Shown: positions 35,008 to 44,333 of the stretch, piece by piece
Layout of the letters: each line of letters opens with the position of its first letter
Numbering within the stretch: the first letter of the stretch is position 1
Source of the DNA: Dermabacter hominis NBRC 106157
GTDB taxonomy: Bacteria > Actinomycetota > Actinomycetes > Actinomycetales > Dermabacteraceae
Length of the DNA: 64,000 bases
Direction of reading: 5' to 3'
Assembly (NCBI RefSeq): GCF_001570785.1
Contig: NZ_BCSI01000001.1
Location: 248,001-312,000 of the forward strand
Notes under the pieces: model-generated
What the model saw: only the letters and a program-made list of their open reading frames with translations
Databases searched by the model: none
Told to the model about the DNA's origin: nothing
Made by a program: the position numbers and the translations under genes

Positions 35008-36282
35008 ATGCAAATGCCTAGGCGCGTAAATCTTCCCCTCGACAAGCCCACCGGACGAAAGGGGCAGAGCCTCACGCTCCCTCGTGAAGTCGAAGAGCTG
35101 CCCATGGGCCTTCGCCGGGCAGCGTCGTGGAGCTGGCGCTTCATGGTCGTGATCGGGGCGCTTTGGCTCATCTTCAAGGGCCTCGGGACGGTGTCAACCC
35201 TGTTTATCAGCGTGCTTGTGGCAATCCTTCTCGCCTCGATGCTGCAGCCGTTCGTCAAACTGCTCACGAAGCATACGTTCCTTCCGCGCATGGCCTCGGC
35301 GGCGATTGCACTCGTGGGGCTCATCGTGGTTGTCGTCGGCATGTTTGTGCTGGCGGGGAGGCAACTCGTGGACTCGTGGGACGCGATTTCGAAAGCTGCC
35401 GTTTCGGGTTTCACGCAGCTGTGGAACGACATCACGGCCTACTTCAAGATTGACGTCGGCAGCCTCGGAAATCTGGGGCAGATCCAGAAAGAAGCCATCG
35501 AGCAGCTTCAAAAGAACTCCTCGAGCATTATCTCGGGGGCCTCGAGTGCTGCGAGCACCGTCGGCGACCTCGGCACGGGCTTGCTCGTGTGCCTCTTTGC
35601 CCTGTTCTTCTTCCTTGCCGATGGCGGGAATATTTGGCGTTGGTTCCTCGGCTTTGTTCCGGCACACTCCCGCCCCGTGACGCACGAGGCATTCCGCCGC
35701 GGCTGGAAGGCACTGTCGTCGTACTGCCGCACGCAGATCCTCGTCGCGGCCGTTGACGCGACGGGCATTGCGCTCGGCATGGTTGGTATCGATGTCGTGA
35801 GCGGCATGATGGGGCGCAGCGCGATTGCACTTTCCCCCTACTCAGTCCCGATCTGGCTTATCGTGTTCCTCTTTAGCTTCATTCCGCTTGTGGGCGCGAT
35901 CGTGTCGGGTGCGATCGCGATGCTTCTTGTCTTCGTGCTCCAGGGGTGGATCCCCGCGCTCATCATGCTCGGCATCGTGATCCTCGTGCAGCAGCTTGAA
36001 TCGAACATCCTGCAGCCGATCCTCATGGGGAAGGCGGTGGAGCTTCACCCGCTCGCGATTTTCCTCGGTGTCTCTGCGGGCGCAGTCGTTGCGGGGATCC
36101 CGGGTGCGCTTTTCTCGATTCCGCTCCTGGCCTTCCTCAACGCCCTGTACTGCTACCTCGATGGGCGCGATCCCGATCCCTCGCTTGGCGTAGACACCAA
36201 GACAATGGCGTACTTCGAGGCACGCGAACGCGAGCAGAAGAAGACCTTCGCCCAGCGCGAGCGCCTTTTGTCGAAAAAGTAG
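35008..36282 (+). CDS. AI-2E family transporter
   Basis: The 424-residue protein has about eight hydrophobic segments in the AI-2 exporter/TqsA family pattern: FMVVIGALWLIFKGLGTVST early, a long amphipathic stretch at about 125-180, and the conserved C-terminal block FLFSFIPLVGAIVSGAIAML and LVQQLESNILQPILMGKAV. Members include TqsA (AI-2 export) and Na+/H+ antiporters, so the substrate stays open. I chose the ATG at 35008 because TTGGAG lies 5 bases upstream; a GTG at 35002 and an ATG at 35014 are alternatives. It is a single-gene unit ending in a bidirectional terminator. Confidence 0.85.
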   Translation: MQMPRRVNLPLDKPTGRKGQSLTLPREVEELPMGLRRAASWSWRFMVVIGALWLIFKGLGTVSTLFISVLVAILLASMLQPFVKLLTKHTFLPRMASAAIALVGLIVVVVGMFVLAGRQLVDSWDAISKAAVSGFTQLWNDITAYFKIDVGSLGNLGQIQKEAIEQLQKNSSSIISGASSAASTVGDLGTGLLVCLFALFFFLADGGNIWRWFLGFVPAHSRPVTHEAFRRGWKALSSYCRTQILVAAVDATGIALGMVGIDVVSGMMGRSAIALSPYSVPIWLIVFLFSFIPLVGAIVSGAIAMLLVFVLQGWIPALIMLGIVILVQQLESNILQPILMGKAVELHPLAIFLGVSAGAVVAGIPGALFSIPLLAFLNALYCYLDGRDPDPSLGVDTKTMAYFEAREREQKKTFAQRERLLSKK

Positions 36283-36331
36283 CTAGTTGCCCCGCGGCCA
36301 GGACAGCTGCCGCGCAAACTGGGGTATAGAG

Positions 36332-36376
36332 AAAGGGCGTGGAGTGCGCTCCCGAGAGGGAGGCTCCACGCCCTTT
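36332..36376 (+). terminator. Bidirectional terminator between the AI-2E transporter gene and greA
   Basis: A 13-bp outer stem (AAAGGGCGTGGAG and complement) encloses an inner CTCCC-GAGA-GGGAG hairpin. TTTCTTG follows on the plus strand and TTTCTCTAT on the minus strand, so it can end both convergent transcripts. Confidence 0.88.
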
Positions 36377-36398
36377 TCTTGCTTATCGAGCTTGAGGC

Positions 36399-36887
36399 TC
36401 ACACCGTGTACGGCTTTGCAGCCTTGATCACGATCGGGATTGCCTTCCCGTTAGGGGCGGTGTAATCGACCGTGTCGCCGGCCTTCGCGTTCACGATGGC
36501 GGCGCCGAGCGGGGACTCGGGCGAGTACACCTCGATGTCCTTGCCTTCGGCGATTTCACGGTTGCCGAGCACGAACGTGCGTTCCTTGCCGGCCATGGTG
36601 ATGGTGACGAGCATGCCTGGCTCGACGATGCCGTCGTCTGCCGGGGTCTCGCCTACAACGGCGGTCTTGAGAAGGGCCTTGAGCTCGGTAATGCGAGCTT
36701 CGAGTTTGCCCTGCTCTTCGCGTGCGGCGTGATAGCCGCCGTTCTCTTTGAGGTCGCCCTCGTCGCGGGCGGCCGCGATGCGCTCAACGACCTCGCTGCG
36801 CCCGGGGCCCTCGAGGTGCTCGAGTTCCTTGACGAGGCGGTCGTAGGCGTCTTGAGTGAGCCAGGTGCCCTGGTTGGGTTCGCTCAT
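36399..36887 (-). CDS. greA: Transcription elongation factor GreA
   Basis: The 162-residue GreA rescues backtracked RNA polymerase by stimulating transcript cleavage. The N-terminal coiled coil contains LTQDAYDRLVKELEHLEGP and the tip acidic residues in ARDEGDLKENGGYHAAREEQG. The C-terminal domain has YSPESPLGAAIVNAKAGDTVDY. The ATG follows AAGGAGAACC. It is divergent from nothing but shares its strand with DUF4307; the order greA, DUF4307, mca matches mycobacteria. Confidence 0.96.
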   Translation of the reverse strand: MSEPNQGTWLTQDAYDRLVKELEHLEGPGRSEVVERIAAARDEGDLKENGGYHAAREEQGKLEARITELKALLKTAVVGETPADDGIVEPGMLVTITMAGKERTFVLGNREIAEGKDIEVYSPESPLGAAIVNAKAGDTVDYTAPNGKAIPIVIKAAKPYTV

Positions 36888-36963
36888 GGTTCTCCTTGGA
36901 ATCAAAAAAAATGCGGACCCCATGGCTCCATGGGCTCCGAATCCACGTCTGAGTGGTCATAAG

Positions 36964-36969
36964 AGTATA
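36964..36969 (-). promoter_or_regulatory. Putative -10 element of greA
   Basis: On the minus strand TATACT lies about 76 bases before the greA ATG, in an AT-richer patch. The predicted leader is about 70 nt and contains a run of eight T (minus strand) close to the ribosome-binding site. Confidence 0.45.
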
Positions 36970-37026
36970 ACGCGAGCGCGAGTAAAAAGGGGTGAGGCAC
37001 GCGCCACAAGTCGACGGTATCCCCGC

Positions 37027-37431
37027 CTACTGCGCGGCCTCGCACCTCCTTACGATCGCGCTCACAGCCTTCCCTTGCGTCGTGATTTCGGCCCGATGGG
37101 TCGTGAGCCTTTCCGCTTGAGCAGGAATATGGACGACCGTATAGCCCACCTGTGCACGGACGGAGTTGAGGGCCTCGAGCGAGCAGTCGAGCGCGGTGCC
37201 GGGAGAGGCGTTGACCGAGAAGCTCACAGAAATTCGTGAGTCGTCGATGTGGGTGTAGGAAAGCGTATTGGCCTTGATCGGCTGTGAAGAGATGAATGCG
37301 AAGGCGACCCAAATGACCGTTGCGATGAATCCGACGGCGATTACGATCGTGCCCACAAGCGCAAAACGGTGTTTCTGAGGGGAATTTCTCACGCCGTAGC
37401 GTTCTTGAAGTGTGCGCTCGCGGGTACTCAT
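37027..37431 (-). CDS. DUF4307 family membrane protein
   Basis: The 134-residue protein begins MSTRERTLQERYGVR, has one membrane helix (FALVGTIVIAVGFIATVIWVAF, about residues 23-46) and an extracytoplasmic domain with one buried cysteine pair (LDCSLEALN and VRRCEAAQ). This matches DUF4307, an actinobacterial family found between greA and mca (Rv1081c in M. tuberculosis). Function is unknown. Its start is 34 bases from the divergent mca start. Confidence 0.85.
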   Translation of the reverse strand: MSTRERTLQERYGVRNSPQKHRFALVGTIVIAVGFIATVIWVAFAFISSQPIKANTLSYTHIDDSRISVSFSVNASPGTALDCSLEALNSVRAQVGYTVVHIPAQAERLTTHRAEITTQGKAVSAIVRRCEAAQ

Positions 37432-37465
37432 GCCTACATTGTTTCACGTGTGTGAACTTTGCGTA

Positions 37466-38464
37466 ATGACGACGGGGCGCTACCGCGCAGGCGTGGCGCC
37501 CGAGGATACGGGGGTGCCAAAGGCGGCGCTTGCACCGAGCGATGAGACCTTCAAGGCGCTCCTGAATCACGGTGGACACCCCGAAGCGGAAGTCGAGAAG
37601 AATCCCTGCCGCTTGCGGCTCATGGCTGTTCACGCCCACCCGGACGACGAGTCGTCGAAGGGGGCTGGGACGATGGCCCGCTATGTCGACGAGGGTGCCG
37701 AGGTGACCGTCGTGACCTGCACGGGTGGAGAGCGCGGAGACATCCTTAACCCGCGGCTGAAGGACGATCCCGAGGCAAATGCGGATCTGAGCGCGGTGCG
37801 TCATCGTGAAATGGATCGCGCACGCGAGATTCTCGGCATCAACCAGGTGTGGCTTGGCTACGTCGACTCGGGGCTCCCCGAAGGGGATCCGCTGCCCGCA
37901 CTTCCCGACGGCTGCTTCGCCCTCATCGATCCCGAAGAGGCGGCGCGCCCCCTCGTGAAGCTCGTTCGTGAGCTGCGACCACACGTCATGCTCACATACG
38001 ACGAAAACGGTGGCTACCCCCACCCCGACCACATTCACTCGCACAGGATCAGCATGCTCGCCTATGAACTTGCAGCTGATCCGAACTACATGCCTGAGCT
38101 CGGTGAGCCGTGGGCGGTCGCAAAGATTTACTACCAGCTTCTGTTCCCGCCGGCCCAGATGATCGCGTACGCGCGCTACATGCGTGAGCATGGGCTCGAC
38201 AACCCGTTCGAGGCGCAAATGGAGTATTTCGAGGGCCTCGACCAGCGACCGATCACGACGCGAGTGAATGTTTCGAGGTATCTTGACGTGCGTGATGCCG
38301 CGCTTCTCGCGCATGCGACTCAGGTCGATCCGGACGGTTTCTTCTTCGCTGTCTCCAACGAAATTAAGCGCGAGGCGTGGCCCACCGAGGATTTTCAGTT
38401 GCGTCATTCGCGTATCGGCGTGACGCTTCCGGAATCCGACCTGTTCGAAGGGATCCGACAATGA
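37466..38464 (+). CDS. mca: Mycothiol S-conjugate amidase
   Basis: The 332-residue zinc amidase cleaves mycothiol S-conjugates to a mercapturic acid, which is exported, and GlcN-Ins, which is recycled; this is the main detoxification route of mycothiol-using actinobacteria. Zinc-site motifs are VHAHPDDESSKGAGTMA and GGYPHPDHIHSHRI. The region VTCTGGERGDILNP is typical of Mca and MshB; the length and the neighbours point to Mca. It is about 35 residues longer at the N-terminus than M. tuberculosis Mca. The stop overlaps the next gene (ATGA). Confidence 0.93.
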   Translation: MTTGRYRAGVAPEDTGVPKAALAPSDETFKALLNHGGHPEAEVEKNPCRLRLMAVHAHPDDESSKGAGTMARYVDEGAEVTVVTCTGGERGDILNPRLKDDPEANADLSAVRHREMDRAREILGINQVWLGYVDSGLPEGDPLPALPDGCFALIDPEEAARPLVKLVRELRPHVMLTYDENGGYPHPDHIHSHRISMLAYELAADPNYMPELGEPWAVAKIYYQLLFPPAQMIAYARYMREHGLDNPFEAQMEYFEGLDQRPITTRVNVSRYLDVRDAALLAHATQVDPDGFFFAVSNEIKREAWPTEDFQLRHSRIGVTLPESDLFEGIRQ

Positions 38465-38730
38465 CTCTCGCGAATCTTTCAGCCGTGGCTATTCTCGCTG
38501 ATGGTGCTCCGACGACGCCTCCTGGCTCGGGAGACATGACGACGGCGACGGTGACGCCGGGTCTGCCGGGCTTTGTCGTGTTTTTCGTGATGGCGATTGC
38601 GCTTGTGCTTCTTGCGCTCGATTTGTCGAGGCGCGTGCGGCGCTCGAGCGCCCGCGAAAACGTGCGTATTCGCATGGAGGAGGCTGAGCGTGCGGAACGC
38701 GAGGCCGCGGAGCCTCACGAAGAGGCGTAG
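38461..38730 (+). CDS. Small single-pass membrane protein coupled to mca
   Basis: The 89-residue protein has one strong membrane helix (PGFVVFFVMAIALVLLALDLS, about residues 35-56) followed by an RRVRR stop-transfer and a charged Arg/Glu-rich tail predicted to be helical. Its ATG overlaps the mca stop. A small membrane protein sits in the same place in mycobacteria (Rv1083). Function is unknown; a link to export of Mca products is only a guess. Confidence 0.8.
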   Translation: MTLANLSAVAILADGAPTTPPGSGDMTTATVTPGLPGFVVFFVMAIALVLLALDLSRRVRRSSARENVRIRMEEAERAEREAAEPHEEA

Positions 38731-38734
38731 CGCT

Positions 38735-39505
38735 TTAAACGACGGCGAGCCACACCGCGATCAGGTGGCACACGAAACCCACGACGGTGAAGGAATGGAA
38801 GATTTCGTGGAAGCCGAACCACGCCGGTGAGGGATTTGGTTTCTTAGTGCCGTAGACGATGGCACCGAGTGTGTAGGCAATACCGCCCGCGATGATGAGG
38901 GCGATGACGGCCGCGCCGCCACCTGCGTAAAGCTGAGGCATGTAGAAGATGGCAACCCAGCCGAGGGCGACGTAGGCGGGTACGTAGAGCCATCGCGGCG
39001 CGTTCGTCCACAGGAGCCTGAATGCTACGCCGATGAGCGCGCCGATCCAGCAGACCGTGAGTAGCACGGTCGCGTCGTGGGGGTTGAGCAGCGCGACTGC
39101 GAGAGGCGTGTATGTGCCAGCGATGATGAGGAAGATGTTCGCGTGGTCGAAACGTCTCAGCGCGAGAGTCCCCTGTACCGACCAGGTTCCGCGGTGGTAG
39201 GTCGCTGAGACGCCAAAGAGCATCCCCGCGGTGACGATGAAGACGACGGTTGCGAGACGCACCGCGAGCGACGAGCCGGTCGCGATCAGTAGCATGCCCG
39301 CGATCAGTGCGGAGGGGAAAGCCACGAGGTGGATAATTCCGCGCAGCTTCGGCTTTTTAGGGAGCGTGGGCAGGTGAATTCCGTACGCGCCAAGGAGCTC
39401 AGGAACGCTCGCCCCGTTGGCGGCGGTGGGCACCGCTTCGCCATTGGTGGGAGAGGTTCCGACGCTCGCTACGCTCTGCTGCGTGTTTCGCTGATCGGTG
39501 CTCAT
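38735..39505 (-). CDS. Hemolysin III / PAQR family membrane protein
   Basis: The 256-residue protein has seven hydrophobic segments and the PAQR metal-site motifs: VSATYHRGTW, RRFDHANIFLIIAGTYTP and GFHEIFHSFTVVGFVCH, with the conserved histidines and aspartate. Family members are putative hydrolases of lipid substrates; haemolysis is a historical name. The start giving MSTDQRNTQQ is supported by TACGCT 6 bases upstream; a longer open frame exists. In mycobacteria the same gene also lies between mca and a Z-prenyl synthase. Confidence 0.9.
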   Translation of the reverse strand: MSTDQRNTQQSVASVGTSPTNGEAVPTAANGASVPELLGAYGIHLPTLPKKPKLRGIIHLVAFPSALIAGMLLIATGSSLAVRLATVVFIVTAGMLFGVSATYHRGTWSVQGTLALRRFDHANIFLIIAGTYTPLAVALLNPHDATVLLTVCWIGALIGVAFRLLWTNAPRWLYVPAYVALGWVAIFYMPQLYAGGGAAVIALIIAGGIAYTLGAIVYGTKKPNPSPAWFGFHEIFHSFTVVGFVCHLIAVWLAVV

Positions 39506-39511
39506 AACGGT

Positions 39512-39517
39512 AGCGTA
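39512..39517 (-). promoter_or_regulatory. -10 element of leaderless hemolysin III gene
   Basis: On the minus strand TACGCT ends 6 bases before the ATG at 39505. Confidence 0.55.
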
Positions 39518-39632
39518 ACTTACGGTGGCGTAGGTGTCACGGGACGTCCACTTTTTTGACTCTTCCACGAATCTTTTGTGAAGGAGTCGTGGGAAATGTC
39601 GGGCATGCGCGCGTCGGCTGGGGCGCTCCTGC

Positions 39633-39638
39633 CACAAT
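39633..39638 (+). promoter_or_regulatory. Putative -10 element of leaderless uppS
   Basis: CACAAT-GGAAGGC-GTG matches the layout of acpS (TACAAT-GGAAGTC-ATG) and ychF (TAGAAT-GAAGGGT-GTG), so the GTG at 39646 is the likely start even though the first base of the hexamer is C. Confidence 0.45.
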
Positions 39639-39645
39639 GGAAGGC

Positions 39646-40404
39646 GTGAATTCCTCGAGACCTGCCGACGCCACGCCGCACTCCGCACTTCCCGCGGGGT
39701 CCGTGCCGCGCCATGTCGGTATCATCCTCGATGGCAATCGTCGCTGGGCGAAAATGAGAGGGCTCGAGACTTACGAAGGTCATCGCGCCGGGGCAGCGAT
39801 TATTCTCGAAGCGATCGAGTGGGCGCGCGAAAGTGGAATCGAAACGCTGACGCTGTGGCTCCTGTCGACCGATAACTTCCGTAGGCCCGACACTGAACTC
39901 GCGCAGCTTTTTGACATCATCGTCGACCTCGCGCGCGCGGTGGCACACATGGGGTTTCCGCTTCGCATCCTCGGAGCCGAAAACGTGCTCCCGGACTCTC
40001 TCGCCGCGCGACTCGCCGCACTTGATGCGCCGCAGAAACCTGCTGAGGCTTCCTCCACGACGTTCGAGGTGAATCTCGCGATCGGCTACGGCGGCAGGCG
40101 CGAGATAGTCGATGCGGTTCACTCCCTCATCGACGAGGAAATTGCCCGCGGGGGAGACCTCGCGAGCCTGCGCGACGCCGTGAGTGAAGCTGCCGTCGGA
40201 AACCACCTGTATACGGCTGGGCAAAGCGCCCCCGACCTGCTCATTCGCACCTCCGGAGAACAACGCCTTTCAGGCTTCCTGCTGTGGCAGTCCGTGCACT
40301 CAGAACTCGTGTTCTGTGAGGCGCTGTGGCCCGATTTCACTCGTGCCGACTTTGATGCGGCACTTGCGGAGTTCGCTCGCCGCGAGCGGCGTTTCGGGGC
40401 TTGA
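39646..40404 (+). CDS. uppS: Isoprenyl (cis-prenyl) diphosphate synthase
   Basis: This protein of about 252 residues is a cis-prenyltransferase that extends farnesyl or geranyl diphosphate with isopentenyl diphosphate to make the lipid carrier for wall synthesis. Motifs are HVGIILDGNRRWAK (catalytic Asp about residue 29), GHRAGAAIILEAIEWA, LWLLSTDNFRRP, NLAIGYGGRREIV and DLLIRTSGEQRLSGFLLWQ. Whether it makes short (C15) or long (C50-55) products is not decidable; mycobacteria have one of each. An ATG at 39637, 9 bases upstream, is an alternative start. Confidence 0.93.
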   Translation: MNSSRPADATPHSALPAGSVPRHVGIILDGNRRWAKMRGLETYEGHRAGAAIILEAIEWARESGIETLTLWLLSTDNFRRPDTELAQLFDIIVDLARAVAHMGFPLRILGAENVLPDSLAARLAALDAPQKPAEASSTTFEVNLAIGYGGRREIVDAVHSLIDEEIARGGDLASLRDAVSEAAVGNHLYTAGQSAPDLLIRTSGEQRLSGFLLWQSVHSELVFCEALWPDFTRADFDAALAEFARRERRFGA

Positions 40405-40573
40405 TCGTCGCGGCGTCTCCCAACAAAGAGTTTCTCGGGTAACGCTTGGGTGAAGGCTAAGTGACCGTCGTGGATGAGCGGCGCGTCAGCCGATCGAAGA
40501 AGCCGAAAACGGTGCAAGGATCGAAGCGGTAGCCGGTCGTGGACGACCGGAAGGACTTCGAAAGCGAGAGACC

Positions 40574-41887
40574 ATGAATGCGCCGCTTACCTATGTTCTC
40601 GATACGTCCGTTGTGCTGGCGGACCCACACTCGATCTTTCGATTCGCGGAGCACCACGTTGTGCTCCCTATCGTCGTGATCACCGAACTCGAAGGGAAGC
40701 GGCACCACTCCGAACTCGGCTATTTCGCCCGCCAATCTCTGCGCATCCTCGACGACCTGCGCGAAAAGCACGGCACGCTCGCCGAACCGTTGCCGATCGG
40801 GGACCAGGGCGGCACGGTACGCGTCGAACTCAACCACCAAAGCCCCGAAAACCTGCCCGACGGCTTCCGCCTCGGCGATAACGACACGAGGATCCTCTCC
40901 GTCGCGAAAAACCTGCAGGTGGAGGGTGCCGAGGTCATTCTCGTCTCGAAAGACCTTCCCATGCGGATCAAGGCGAGTGCATCGGGGCTCAAGGCTGAGG
41001 AGTACCGTGCAGAACTCGCACGCGACCGCGCTTACACGGGCATCACCTCCGCCGACATCACCGAGGAGCAGATGGCGGCGCTGTGGAGTGATGAGGGCGG
41101 TGCCCGCCATACGGGTATCGAGATCCCCCAGCTCGCCGATCTCGGCGTCCACACGGGTCTCAAGCTCACGTCCCCGCGCGGCTCGGCCCTCGGGCGCGTC
41201 CTGCCAAACGGCAACGTGCGTCTCGTTCCGGGAGACGGAAACGTTTTCGGTGTGACTGGCAGAAGCGCAGAGCAGCGCATCGCCATCGACCTGCTACTCG
41301 ACGACGAACTGTCCATCGTGAGCCTCGGTGGCCGCGCCGGCACAGGCAAGTCCGCTCTCGCGCTATGCGCGGGCCTCGAAGCGGTTCTCGAAAAACGCCA
41401 CCAGCGCAAGATCATGGTGTTCAGGCCCCTGTACGCGGTAGGCGGTCAGGAACTCGGCTACCTTCCCGGGGATCACGACGACAAGATGGGGCCCTGGGCG
41501 CAAGCGGTGTTCGACACGCTCGGGTCGATGGTCTCCAACGCCGTGGTCGACGAAGTCCTCGGCCGTGGACTGCTCGAAGTGCTGCCGCTTACCCACATCC
41601 GCGGCCGCTCCCTCCACGATGCCTTCGTCATCGTTGATGAAGCGCAGTCGCTCGAGCGCAACGTCCTGCTCACGATGCTCTCGCGCATCGGCCAGAACTC
41701 CCGGGTCGTGCTCACGCACGACGTTGCGCAGCGTGACAACCTGCGCGTCGGGCGGTACGACGGAGTCGCCTCCGTGATCGAAGCCCTCAAAGGCAACGAG
41801 CTCTTCGCGCACGTGACGCTCCAACGCTCCGAACGCTCCAAGGTCGCCGAACTCGTCACGCGAGTCCTCGACGCGCCAATCGCGTAA
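40574..41887 (+). CDS. PhoH2-type protein: PIN nuclease domain fused to PhoH ATPase
   Basis: The 437-residue protein joins two domains. Residues 1 to about 150 are a PIN ribonuclease ([10 protein letters not shown] with D10, E40 in ITELEGKR, D102/D104 in GDNDTRI). Residues about 225-437 are a PhoH ATPase with Walker [14 protein letters not shown] at about 252-264, Walker [15 protein letters not shown], and [14 protein letters not shown]. PhoH2 proteins from mycobacteria are RNA helicase/RNases. No antitoxin-like gene is fused or adjacent. A perfect 8-bp inverted repeat (40533-40550) lies in its leader. Confidence 0.93.
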   Translation: MNAPLTYVLDTSVVLADPHSIFRFAEHHVVLPIVVITELEGKRHHSELGYFARQSLRILDDLREKHGTLAEPLPIGDQGGTVRVELNHQSPENLPDGFRLGDNDTRILSVAKNLQVEGAEVILVSKDLPMRIKASASGLKAEEYRAELARDRAYTGITSADITEEQMAALWSDEGGARHTGIEIPQLADLGVHTGLKLTSPRGSALGRVLPNGNVRLVPGDGNVFGVTGRSAEQRIAIDLLLDDELSIVSLGGRAGTGKSALALCAGLEAVLEKRHQRKIMVFRPLYAVGGQELGYLPGDHDDKMGPWAQAVFDTLGSMVSNAVVDEVLGRGLLEVLPLTHIRGRSLHDAFVIVDEAQSLERNVLLTMLSRIGQNSRVVLTHDVAQRDNLRVGRYDGVASVIEALKGNELFAHVTLQRSERSKVAELVTRVLDAPIA

Positions 41888-41896
41888 ACGGCGCCC

Positions 41897-43306
41897 CTAC
41901 TCGCCCCGAGGGGCAGGGGGAGCGGTCATCGTTAACACGTCGAGCGCGGAATCGAGCTGCTCCTTGGTGAGCTCACCGCGCTCGACGTAACCGAGTGCGA
42001 TAGCCGCTTCGCGGACTGAAACGCGGTTCGCAACCGAATACTTCGCGATCGCGGCCGCATTCTCGTAGCCGATCAGCCTATTGAGAGGCGTCACGACCGA
42101 GGGAGAGGCCTCCGCAAAGAACCGTGCTCGCTCCTCATTCGCACGGATTCCTTCGATCGTCTTCGTCGCGAGGACGCGCACGGAGTTCGATAGGAGAGAG
42201 ATCGACTCGAGAAGCGCCGTTCCCATCAGCGGGATCTGAACGTTCAGTTCGAACGCACCCTGCGCTCCGCCCCACGCGATCGCCGCATCATTGCCGACAA
42301 CGCGTGCACACACCATGAGCACCGCCTCGGGAATAACCGGATTGACCTTCCCGGGCATGATCGAACTGCCCGGCTGGAGATCGGGCAGCGCGATTTCGCC
42401 AAGTCCCGTGTTGGGGCCCGATCCCATCCATCGAAGGTCATTGCAGATCTTCGTGAGAGAGACCGCGAGTGTGCGCATCGCCCCGCTCATTTCGACGAGG
42501 GAGTCGCGCGCCGACTGCGCTTCGAAGTGATTGCGCGCCTCCGCGAGCGGGAGGCCAGTGCGCTCGCGGAGGAGCTCAATGACTCGCGAGGCGAAACCCG
42601 CGGGGGTATTAATGCCGGTTCCCACGGCAGTCCCGCCGAGGGGCAGCTCGGCGGTGCGGCCGATTGCGGCCTCGACGCGTTCAATCCCGTAGCGTACCTG
42701 CGCGGCAAAACCACCGAATTCCTGGCCGAGGGTGACGGGGGTAGCGTCCATCAGGTGCGTGCGGCCGCTCTTGACGACCCCCGCAAATTCGCGTTCTTTG
42801 CGCTCGAGCGCGCTCGCGAGCGACTCGAGGGCCGGTATGAGGAGAGTCGTGACATCGCGTGTCACGGCGAGATGCACGGCTGTGGGGAAGGTGTCGTTGC
42901 TCGATTGCGAAGCATTGACGTGGTCGTTCGGGTGCACCGGACGTTCGTCCGTGCTCGCGAGATGCGCGAGCACCTCGTTCATGTTCATGTTCGAGCTCGT
43001 GCCGGAACCCGTTTGGTACACGTCGATCGGGAACTGTGCATCGAACTCGCCTTCGCTGACGCGCTCGGCGGCCCGGGCGATGGCTCCGGCGCGCTCCTCG
43101 TCGAGAACGCCGAGTTCGGCGTTCGCAAGGGCAGCGGCGCGCTTGACCTCCGCGAGCGCGTGAATGTTCGACGGGGCGAGAGGGCGATGGGAGATGGGGA
43201 AGTTTTCCACTGCGCGCTGGGTTTGCGCACCGTAGAGCGCCGAAACGGGAACTCGCACCTCACCCATGGTGTCGTGTTCGATGCGGAAATCTTCGGTGCC
43301 AGTCAT
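41897..43306 (-). CDS. fumC: Class II fumarate hydratase
   Basis: The 469-residue enzyme interconverts fumarate and malate. It begins with [23 protein letters not shown] and has [25 protein letters not shown], the superfamily signature [15 protein letters not shown] and a typical C-terminal FumC domain. It is iron-independent, unlike class I fumarases, which fits life with little metal. Its start is 1 base from the stop of the sugar kinase gene upstream, so the two are likely co-transcribed. Confidence 0.96.
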   Translation of the reverse strand: MTGTEDFRIEHDTMGEVRVPVSALYGAQTQRAVENFPISHRPLAPSNIHALAEVKRAAALANAELGVLDEERAGAIARAAERVSEGEFDAQFPIDVYQTGSGTSSNMNMNEVLAHLASTDERPVHPNDHVNASQSSNDTFPTAVHLAVTRDVTTLLIPALESLASALERKEREFAGVVKSGRTHLMDATPVTLGQEFGGFAAQVRYGIERVEAAIGRTAELPLGGTAVGTGINTPAGFASRVIELLRERTGLPLAEARNHFEAQSARDSLVEMSGAMRTLAVSLTKICNDLRWMGSGPNTGLGEIALPDLQPGSSIMPGKVNPVIPEAVLMVCARVVGNDAAIAWGGAQGAFELNVQIPLMGTALLESISLLSNSVRVLATKTIEGIRANEERARFFAEASPSVVTPLNRLIGYENAAAIAKYSVANRVSVREAAIALGYVERGELTKEQLDSALDVLTMTAPPAPRGE

Positions 43307-43307
43307 G

Positions 43308-44249
43308 TCAGTCCTCCGTGGATGTAAGCGTGCAGCGATCAGCGATCTCGCGCGTCCACGGCGGATTCGCGCCCGCGCGGGACACTGTCACGGATGCGAG
43401 GAGCGCGGCGTGCGCGAGGATATCCTTGATGGCCGTACCCTCGAGCGCGCTGATCTTCTCGCGGCCTGAAGCTCCGAGGAGCCCCTTGCGCGAGAGTGCA
43501 TCGAGGAGGCCGGCCGAGAATGTGTCTCCCGCTCCAACCGTGTCGGTGACGTCGACGCGGACGCCCGGAATGTCGAATCGCCCCTGCGCCGTGAACGCCG
43601 TCGCGCCCTTCTCGCCTCGCGTAATCACCGCGAGCTTCACGCCTCTGCGAAGCCATGATTGCGCAGCCTGGTCGATCTCGGTCGTTTCATACAGCCACTC
43701 GAGGTCTTCGTCTGAGGCCTTCACGATGTCGGCGAGCGCGATGTTCTCCTCGATCGGTTCGCGCGCGATCGAGGGATCTCCCATGAGGGTGGGGCGCGCG
43801 TTCGGATCGTAGGAGATGAGGGCGCTCTCGCGAAGCGAAGCCACGACCGTGCGGAGGGTATCGGCGCCTGGCTCGAGTGTCGCGGCGATCGAGCTGGTGT
43901 GCACCGCATCGACCTTTGCGGGCAGTCCTCGTGGATCGGGGTCCCACGTGATGTCGAAGTCGTATGAAGCCGCGCCACCTTCGCCGATCGTCGCGGCCGC
44001 AGTCGAGGTGTGAGCCCCAGGCCTTACCGAACCGGGGGTGAGCGAGACGTTCGAGGATTCAACATGCTGCACAATGGCGCGCCCGCGCTCGTCATCGCCA
44101 ATGTGGGTGAGCAGGTGCGAGGTGTGGCCGAGTCGGCCGAGGGCGACGGCCACGTTCATGGGGGACCCACCCGGGAGCTCGGCCCTAGGAGCGTCGGTGC
44201 GGATTACGATGTCTGTCAGCGCTTCGCCGATCGTTAGATAGGTACTCAC
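43308..44249 (-). CDS. PfkB-family carbohydrate kinase (fructokinase-like)
   Basis: The 313-residue kinase has the N-terminal [10 protein letters not shown] and [15 protein letters not shown], the mid-region [13 protein letters not shown] and the C-terminal PfkB signature [20 protein letters not shown] with the catalytic Asp. This is closest in look to fructokinases. The GTG start has AACAAT 6 bases upstream, a weak leaderless arrangement. fumC follows directly. Confidence 0.88.
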   Translation of the reverse strand: MSTYLTIGEALTDIVIRTDAPRAELPGGSPMNVAVALGRLGHTSHLLTHIGDDERGRAIVQHVESSNVSLTPGSVRPGAHTSTAAATIGEGGAASYDFDITWDPDPRGLPAKVDAVHTSSIAATLEPGADTLRTVVASLRESALISYDPNARPTLMGDPSIAREPIEENIALADIVKASDEDLEWLYETTEIDQAAQSWLRRGVKLAVITRGEKGATAFTAQGRFDIPGVRVDVTDTVGAGDTFSAGLLDALSRKGLLGASGREKISALEGTAIKDILAHAALLASVTVSRAGANPPWTREIADRCTLTSTED

Positions 44250-44333
44250 GCCAGTATTGTTTCAGATCACAGCGGGGGCTGCATGGTCCTCAGTCACGGC
44301 GCGCGACGCTTCGGAATTTGGAACAATGGCGGT

